Below are positions 6,382-11,632 of a stretch of 11,632 bases of DNA, one piece after another; the stretch's first letter is position 1, and every line of letters starts with the position of its first letter. The notes under the pieces were generated by a model, which did no database searches, was not told the DNA's origin, and saw only the letters and a list, made by a program, of their open reading frames with translations. The DNA comes from Geobacter sp. UBA6169 (GTDB taxonomy: Bacteria > Desulfobacterota > Desulfuromonadia > Geobacterales > Pseudopelobacteraceae). The position numbers and the translations under genes are program-made. Where the stretch lies: contig DIUB01000219.1 in NCBI GenBank assembly GCA_002422265.1, positions 19,624 through 31,255 of the forward strand. The letters are read 5' to 3'.

Positions 6382-6915
6382 ATGCCGGTACTTGTACACC
6401 TCATGCTTGTTTTTGGACTACTCTCACTCCTGGCGGTAGGTGGGGGCACGGCGGTGCTGCCCGAGATGCAGAGCATGCTGGCCAGGCACTTCGGCATTGA
6501 TCATACCACCTTCGTCAATATCTACAGCCTCGGCCAGCTGGCTCCCGGCCCCAACATGCTGATGGTGGTGGTTTTCGGCTACCAGATCGCGGGGTTTGCA
6601 GGTGCCGGTCTTGTGATGACGGCTTTTTTCCTCCCTTCCTGCCTGCTCTGTCTGGGATGTGGCCGTTATTGGGTCTCTATCGGGGAGCGACCGTGGCGCA
6701 GAGCAGCCCAGAACGCTCTGGAACCGATCTCCATCGGACTTATGTGCTCAGGCGTCTACGCCGTAGCCAAAAATGCCGTGCTGGGGCCTTTTTCAGCCTT
6801 GCTTGCCGTCGCTGCACTGGCGCTGATCACCTTCACCCGCATCAACCCGGCCTTTGTCATCCTGGGGAGTGGCCTGATCGGCGGCGGACTGATACTGCTG
6901 ACCGGTCTGCGGTAA
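6382..6915 (+). CDS. Chromate transporter, short-chain CHR protein, second subunit
   Basis: This encodes a 177-residue membrane protein, the partner of the preceding CHR protein. Its N-terminus MPVLVHLMLVFGLLSLLAVGG leads to GGGTAVLPEM (20-29), then IYSLGQLAPGPNML, where the APGPN stretch is the hallmark of this half, then alternating hydrophobic segments. The ATG at 6382 has GAGG 7 bases before it and lies one base after the upstream stop, so the two genes are almost certainly cotranscribed and translationally coupled. Short-chain CHR pairs are thought to form a heterodimer equivalent to one full ChrA, with the halves in opposite membrane orientation. No regulator such as ChrB is visible nearby. 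I see no clear terminator after the stop. Confidence 0.9.
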   Translation: MPVLVHLMLVFGLLSLLAVGGGTAVLPEMQSMLARHFGIDHTTFVNIYSLGQLAPGPNMLMVVVFGYQIAGFAGAGLVMTAFFLPSCLLCLGCGRYWVSIGERPWRRAAQNALEPISIGLMCSGVYAVAKNAVLGPFSALLAVAALALITFTRINPAFVILGSGLIGGGLILLTGLR

Positions 6916-7053
6916 CTTCGCATGACCAGAGTAGCAACCAGGCAATCAATTTGGCATTAATACCGGAACCAAGGTTGTCAAGAAGCGATCAATAGCATTT
7001 TACCCTCTGACCAAACCGCTACCATGCCCCCCTTTCAAAGAATGGAGTTTCAG

Positions 7054-7959
7054 ATGTCACAGCCGGTTGTTGCCCTGAAGATTGATGTTGACACCTATGT
7101 CGGCACCCGTGACGGCGTGCCGGTACTGCTGGAGCTGCTGAGCCGCCACGCTGCCCGCGGCACCTTCTATTTTTGCATGGGGCCTGACCACACCGGCCGT
7201 GCCCTGCGTCGTGTTTTCACTCACAAAGGCTTTTTACAAAAAGCGCTGCGCTCCGGCGCGCCCTCAGCTTACGGCCTCAAGACCATGCTGTATGGCGTGC
7301 TGCTGCCGGGGCCGACCATCTATAAAAAGTGCGCCAGGATCATGCGACAGGTTGAGCAGCAAGAAAATGAGGCGGGGATTCATGCCTGGGATCACACCAA
7401 CTGGCATGATTTTCTACTCAAAAATGACCGAAACTTTGCCAAATCAGAACTGGGTCAGGCTGCCAACGGCTTTAAACAGGTCTTTGACCGACTGGCAACC
7501 ACCACGGCAGCGCCGGGCTGGACTGTTTCAGCGGACTCCCTGGCCCTGCAGGATCAGATGGGACTCTCCTATTGCAGTGACAGCCGGGGCAGCCATCCCT
7601 TTTACCCGGTCATGAACGGGCAGCGTTTCTCCACCCTGCAGATCCCCACCACCCTGCCCACAGCCGATGAGCTGTTGGGCCGCGATGGTCTGACCCCGGA
7701 CGCCCTGCCTGAGTATTATCTGAAGCAGTTGAAACCGGGCCTGAATGTACTGACCATCCATACTGAGCTGGAGGGGGGCGTGATCCGCAATTCGTTCAGC
7801 CGCCTGCTGGAGCTGCTTGCTCAAAACCAGGTTCCCTGCATCAGCCTGGCCGAGGCCAGGGCTCAGATTGCTGATGCCCCGGCCTGCGAGCTAGCCATGG
7901 GGATGATTGAAGGTCGTTCCCTGCCGGTAGCATTGCAGGGAGACGAGGTGAACGCATGA
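7054..7959 (+). CDS. arnD: ArnD-like polysaccharide deacetylase
   Basis: This encodes a 301-residue NodB-type deacetylase that follows E. coli ArnD (296 residues) closely from end to end: LKIDVDTYVGTRDGVP near the start (metal-site D11 and D13), GIHAWDH (108-114), APGWTVSADS, YCSDSRGSHPF, QIPTTLPTADELLGRDG and LTIHTELEGG. ArnD removes the formyl group from 4-formamido-arabinose on undecaprenyl phosphate, a step in adding aminoarabinose to lipid A. None of the other arn genes is in the window, so the substrate here may be the same or a related undecaprenyl-linked sugar. The ATG at 7054 is preferred over 7024 because GGAG lies 6 bases before it and ArnD homology starts at once. The stop overlaps the next gene's start by four bases (ATGA), so the two are coupled. 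Confidence 0.88.
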   Translation: MSQPVVALKIDVDTYVGTRDGVPVLLELLSRHAARGTFYFCMGPDHTGRALRRVFTHKGFLQKALRSGAPSAYGLKTMLYGVLLPGPTIYKKCARIMRQVEQQENEAGIHAWDHTNWHDFLLKNDRNFAKSELGQAANGFKQVFDRLATTTAAPGWTVSADSLALQDQMGLSYCSDSRGSHPFYPVMNGQRFSTLQIPTTLPTADELLGRDGLTPDALPEYYLKQLKPGLNVLTIHTELEGGVIRNSFSRLLELLAQNQVPCISLAEARAQIADAPACELAMGMIEGRSLPVALQGDEVNA

Positions 7960-8171
7960 AACCGCGCTTTTTTCGGGTTGACCGCAGTCAGCACGCCTAC
8001 CTCACTTTTATTGCGGAATCCTACGAAGGACTCTGCACCGTCAGCACGGTAGACAATGCCCAGGGGATCATCCGGGTGCTGCCGTCAGAAGGACAGGAAC
8101 AGGACCTGGAGGGATTGATTTGCGCATTGCAGGAAGAGATCGGCATGGAGGAGATCATTGATTACCAATAG
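7956..8171 (+). CDS. DUF4911 domain protein
   Basis: This encodes a small soluble protein of 71 residues. The sequence RFFRVDRSQHAYLTFIAESY followed by GLCTVSTVDNAQGIIRVL and a final helical part LEGLICALQEEIGMEEI fits DUF4911. This short family of unknown function is found mainly in delta-proteobacteria and relatives and often sits next to sugar- or envelope-related genes. Its fold is probably a small alpha-beta sandwich with an exposed acidic C-terminal helix. The ATG overlaps the arnD stop (ATGA), pointing to one transcript and coupled translation. The TAG stop at 8169-8171 lies within the first four bases of the dispersed repeat, so the element may have set the exact C-terminus. The family call rests on pattern recall. 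Confidence 0.75.
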   Translation: MKPRFFRVDRSQHAYLTFIAESYEGLCTVSTVDNAQGIIRVLPSEGQEQDLEGLICALQEEIGMEEIIDYQ

Positions 8172-8476
8172 CACGCGGATGACGCAGATTTTAGCTGATT
8201 TGCGCGGATTAAAAGACATTGCGGTAAAGCGTTGTGCCGTGCAAAGCAACGGGTCAACAATGATACGAACGAAAAACAGATCTTGTCTTCACCACAGATG
8301 GGCACAGAAAAAAGACGATAAAAAAAACAAAACATGCCTTAATCCATACGATGTAACGCCCTGTTTTTCCAAGTTTACACGTACTTTTACGTTTTTCTCT
8401 GCGTCCTCTGCCTCAAACAAGCTTTTCTGGGTTTTATCCGCGATTATCCGCCCGATCCGCGTCATCCGCGTGCTAT
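8168..8476. repeat. Dispersed inverted-repeat element, about 309 bp
   Basis: The ends are imperfect inverted repeats of about 45 bases. The left arm (8168-8214) begins ATAGCACGCGGATGACGC, and the right arm (8432-8476) is its near reverse complement, ending GCGTCATCCGCGTGCTAT. The right arm also holds four ATCCGC units 9-10 bases apart. A second, inner inverted pair is 8288-8313 (CACAGATGGGCACAGAAAAA) with 8392-8417 (TTTTTCTCTGCGTCCTCTGC). No transposase or other protein is encoded inside. This resembles the CTCTGCGTCCTCTGC / ATCCGCGTCATCCGC intergenic repeats I recall from many delta-proteobacterial and other genomes; copy number cannot be checked here. The left end covers the DUF4911 stop codon, and the right end reaches the first codons of the namZ-like gene. 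Confidence 0.8.
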
Positions 8477-9684
8477 TCGCCTTGTCACTCTGTTGCATTG
8501 CTCTCCAACCTGCACGAGCCGACGTCATCCCCGGCATCGACATCCTGGCCGGCCGTAATTTTGATCTGCTGCAGGGCAAACAGGTCGGTCTGATAACCAA
8601 CCACACCGGCCGTTCGTTAAACGGCAGCAGCAGCATCGATCTGCTGGCCCAAGCACCCGGAATCCAACTGATAGCGCTCTTTTCACCGGAACATGGCATC
8701 AGGGGCGATTCAGACGTCAAACTCTCCTCAAGTACCGACAATCGGACCGGCCTGCCGGTCCATTCGCTCTACGGTAGAACCTGCCGCCCCACAGAAGAGA
8801 TGATGACCGGCATCCAGGCCCTGGTCTTTGATATCCAGGATATCGGTGCCCGCTTCTACACCTATATCGGCACCCTGCACCATGCCCTGCTGGCCGCCAG
8901 GCAGCAGGGGATTCCGCTGGTGGTGCTGGATCGCCCCAACCCGCTGGGAGGTGTGGTCGTTGAGGGTGCAGTGCCCGATGCCGCCGAGGTGGCCCACAGG
9001 ATTGCTGCTGACACAACCGGCTGCCGTTCGCTTACCGTGACCCATCCGATCCCGACCCGCCACGGCCTGACCATTGGTGAGCTGGCCCGACTGATCAATG
9101 CAGAGGCAGGCATCAATGCAGACCTGCAGGTGGTAACGATGGAAGGCTGGCAGCGAGAGCAGCTCTGGCAGGACACCGGCCTTGCCTGGGTCAATCCCTC
9201 CCCCAACATGAAAGACCCGATTGCAGCCCTGCTCTATCCCGGCTTTGGTCCGCTGGAGGCCACCAACCTCTCGGTGGCCAGAGGAACCGACAAGCCATTC
9301 CACTACTACGGCGCACCGTGGCTTGATCCGACGGCGGTCTTGAAAAACCTGCCGGAACTGCCCGGACTCAGCTTCAGCGCCGTCAGCTTCATCCCTGCCG
9401 CCCCCGGTCACCCCTACCAGGGCAAACAGTGTCATGGCGTTAAGGTTGTCATCACCGACCTGCAGATCGCTAATCTGCCGCTGGCAGGGCTGCACCTGGT
9501 ACAGGCAATCCAGCGGACGCACCCGAAACAGTACCGGGCTGCCGGAGGATTTTACGGGATGCTGGGAGATAATCTGGCCTGGAAACTGTTACGTGAGGGG
9601 ATTACGCCGGAGCGGATCATGGCCCGTTGGCAGGGCGGTATTGAGCAGTTCAAAAAACTGAGGGAGACATATCTGTTGTACTAA
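8470..9684 (+). CDS. namZ: NamZ (DUF1343) family exo-beta-N-acetylmuramidase, exported
   Basis: This encodes a protein of about 404 residues of the DUF1343 family, whose B. subtilis member YbbC/NamZ removes terminal N-acetylmuramic acid from peptidoglycan fragments. Family motifs in order are GLITNHTGR, LFSPEHGIRG, GLPVHSLYG, VFDIQDIGARFYTY, VLDRPNPLGG, PIPTRHGLTIGELA, VNPSPNMKDP and ATNLSVARGTDKPF. LFALSLCCIALQ and an ARA cut site before DVIPG indicate export. The start is uncertain. No in-frame ATG with a ribosome binding site exists nearby. GTG at 8470 gives a 17-residue signal without positive charge, whereas the bases just upstream, inside the dispersed repeat, encode IIRPIRVIR, which would supply one from an ATT at 8443. 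The frame stays open to a TTG at 8158. The repeat seems to have replaced the original 5' end. The stop is 7 bases from the converging CapA gene's stop. Confidence 0.88.
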   Translation: MLFALSLCCIALQPARADVIPGIDILAGRNFDLLQGKQVGLITNHTGRSLNGSSSIDLLAQAPGIQLIALFSPEHGIRGDSDVKLSSSTDNRTGLPVHSLYGRTCRPTEEMMTGIQALVFDIQDIGARFYTYIGTLHHALLAARQQGIPLVVLDRPNPLGGVVVEGAVPDAAEVAHRIAADTTGCRSLTVTHPIPTRHGLTIGELARLINAEAGINADLQVVTMEGWQREQLWQDTGLAWVNPSPNMKDPIAALLYPGFGPLEATNLSVARGTDKPFHYYGAPWLDPTAVLKNLPELPGLSFSAVSFIPAAPGHPYQGKQCHGVKVVITDLQIANLPLAGLHLVQAIQRTHPKQYRAAGGFYGMLGDNLAWKLLREGITPERIMARWQGGIEQFKKLRETYLLY

Positions 9685-9691
9685 CCGGCTG

Positions 9692-10732
9692 TTAAAAATC
9701 AACCAGCCAGCGTTCCCCTTCTTTTCTGACCTTCAGATTGGCAGGCGGCAGCTTTTGCAGCCGCGCCATCAGTTCATCACTTTTTTTTCCGCTGAGCAGG
9801 GTTGGCTGAAACCCGACCTCCTTATGCAGGATGTTGATCGGCACCAGTTCTGCAGTCCGCCTGTCTCCATCAAACCGGAGCCGTACCAGCAGAGTCCGGT
9901 CCGCTATCTTGCTTTTATGAGCAAAGGCAAAATTACCCAGGCTGTAGAAGATGATCCCCCGTCTGTAGACTTCCACCCCCTGCAGGATATGGGGATGGTG
10001 ACCGATCACCGCATCTGCCCCGCCATCAATCATCATCCGGCCCAGCCGTGGTTGATACTCCCGCAGCCGGGTTGTGCCCTCTTCCCCCCAATGGACGGTA
10101 ACGATGACGATTGACGCCTGTTTGCGGGCCGCCGCAATATCAGCCTTAACCAGCTTTTCCAAAAGCGGTGCGGTACCGGCCCGTTTTTCACCGGCCCAGA
10201 ACTCCTGCGGCAAGGTCAGGGAGTAGCCCAGGATGGCCACCTTGGTGCCGCGAATATCATAGATCAACGGTCTGCAGGCAGCAGCCAGGTTTTCTCCGGC
10301 CCCGACATGACCGATCCCGGCCTGGCTCAGCTGACGCAGGGTGTCCAGCAGTCCCTCCGCACCAAAGTCCATGCTGTGGTTATTGGCCAGGGTTACAGTG
10401 GTAATACCGGCTTTTTTTAAAGCAACTGCCGCCTGTGGTTTGATCCGGAAGCGGTATTTTTTGTCCACAAACTCTTGCCCCCGCGTGGTCAGCGGCGCTT
10501 CCAGGTTGGCCAGGGTGATGTCACTCTTTTTCAGATCGGCGGTTATCTTCTCAAAGGGATGCAAGTAGTCATTTCGGGCTACCTGCTGTTCCCAGCGCCC
10601 GCCCAGCATCACATCGCCGGCAGCCTGAATGACCACTTCAGATGCTGATGCCGAAAGGGCACAGCACAGCAGCAGCAACACCGTGCTGACCCATGAGAAT
10701 ATACCTGTTTTGCGTTGACGATTCCTGCTCAT
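9692..10732 (-). CDS. CapA-family metallophosphatase-like protein, exported
   Basis: This encodes a 346-residue protein with an N-terminal export signal: a basic start MSRNRQRK, a hydrophobic run to about residue 26, and a likely cut after ASA at 28-30. The rest is the CapA (PGA_cap) domain of the calcineurin-like superfamily: AAGDVMLGG (37-45), LANLEAPL (74-81), LANNHSMDFG (115-124), VTVHWGEE, GHHPHILQGVE and FYSLGNFAF, which together supply the usual metal ligands. CapA proteins act in poly-gamma-glutamate capsule synthesis in Bacillus, but most single copies in Gram-negative genomes have no proven role. No capB or capC is present. ATG at 10732 is used although its ribosome binding site is poor. 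The gene converges on namZ with a 7-base gap and diverges from serS with 49 bases between starts. A role in the envelope is likely. Confidence 0.88.
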   Translation of the reverse strand: MSRNRQRKTGIFSWVSTVLLLLCCALSASASEVVIQAAGDVMLGGRWEQQVARNDYLHPFEKITADLKKSDITLANLEAPLTTRGQEFVDKKYRFRIKPQAAVALKKAGITTVTLANNHSMDFGAEGLLDTLRQLSQAGIGHVGAGENLAAACRPLIYDIRGTKVAILGYSLTLPQEFWAGEKRAGTAPLLEKLVKADIAAARKQASIVIVTVHWGEEGTTRLREYQPRLGRMMIDGGADAVIGHHPHILQGVEVYRRGIIFYSLGNFAFAHKSKIADRTLLVRLRFDGDRRTAELVPINILHKEVGFQPTLLSGKKSDELMARLQKLPPANLKVRKEGERWLVDF

Positions 10733-10744
10733 AAGTGCTAGATA
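10715..10744 (+). promoter_or_regulatory. Candidate promoter of serS
   Basis: TTGACG (10715-10720, 5/6 match) is followed after 18 bases by TAGATA (10739-10744, 3/6 match). A start near 10751 would leave a leader of about 30 bases before the serS ATG. The boxes overlap the first codons of the divergent CapA gene. Confidence 0.35.
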
Positions 10745-10781
10745 CTACACCTTCAATCTGACAGAACCAAAGGAATTTCCC

Positions 10782-11632
<851 letters not shown>

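Noticed and set aside
6975..7003. Promoter-like TTGTCA with TTTTAC before arnD
   Set aside because: The -35 is good but the -10 matches only half the consensus, which is not enough in this sequence context.
8158..8469. Longer N-terminus of the namZ product from TTG 8158
   Set aside because: A GGAGGAG lies 4 bases before this TTG, but the added 104 residues are translated repeat sequence with no domain and would bury the signal peptide. It cannot be fully excluded.
8728..9522. 264-codon minus-strand frame opposite namZ
   Set aside because: The namZ frame carries family motifs throughout; this frame shows none and is a by-product of GC-rich codons.
9687..9708. Hairpin GGCTG/CAGCC across the namZ and CapA gene ends as a shared terminator
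   Set aside because: The stem is five pairs plus a bulge, with no T-run after it on either strand.

Overview
The window looks like chromosomal DNA of a Geobacter-type bacterium (Geobacterales, Desulfuromonadota). This is an inference from gene content: a type IV pilus retraction ATPase, a Kup potassium transporter behind a c-di-AMP riboswitch, a DUF4911 protein, a paired short chromate transporter, strong GC bias at third codon positions, and a dispersed CTCTGCGTCC/ATCCGC-type repeat. I recall such repeats from these genomes, but no search was possible.

Layout, left to right. (1) The 3' end of a pilT-family gene (+) converges on kup (-), with a hairpin between them. (2) kup is preceded, reading leftward on the minus strand, by a promoter, a ydaO/yuaA-type c-di-AMP aptamer and a strong intrinsic terminator, so the whole control module of a potassium transporter can be read. 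(3) Next comes a probable accessory patch: an AAA_14/DUF4143 ATPase gene with AT-rich 33-bp direct repeats before its start, about 320 bp without a convincing gene, and a two-domain protein joining a GPP34 (Golgi phosphoprotein 3-like) domain to a CYTH-like domain. (4) Divergent from that gene are two adjacent short chromate-transporter genes (+). (5) An arnD-like polysaccharide deacetylase overlaps a small DUF4911 gene (+). (6) A 309-bp inverted-repeat element overlaps the DUF4911 stop codon and runs into the start of a NamZ/DUF1343 exo-muramidase gene, which it appears to supply with its first codons. (7) A CapA-family gene (-) converges on namZ and diverges from serS (+), which runs off the right edge.

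Most genes are ordinary. The points that deserve attention are the GPP34-CYTH-like fusion, the complete c-di-AMP riboswitch module before kup, the repeat element that has become the 5' end of a cell-wall gene, the repeat array before the DUF4143 ATPase, and a coding-like fragment between that ATPase and kup.
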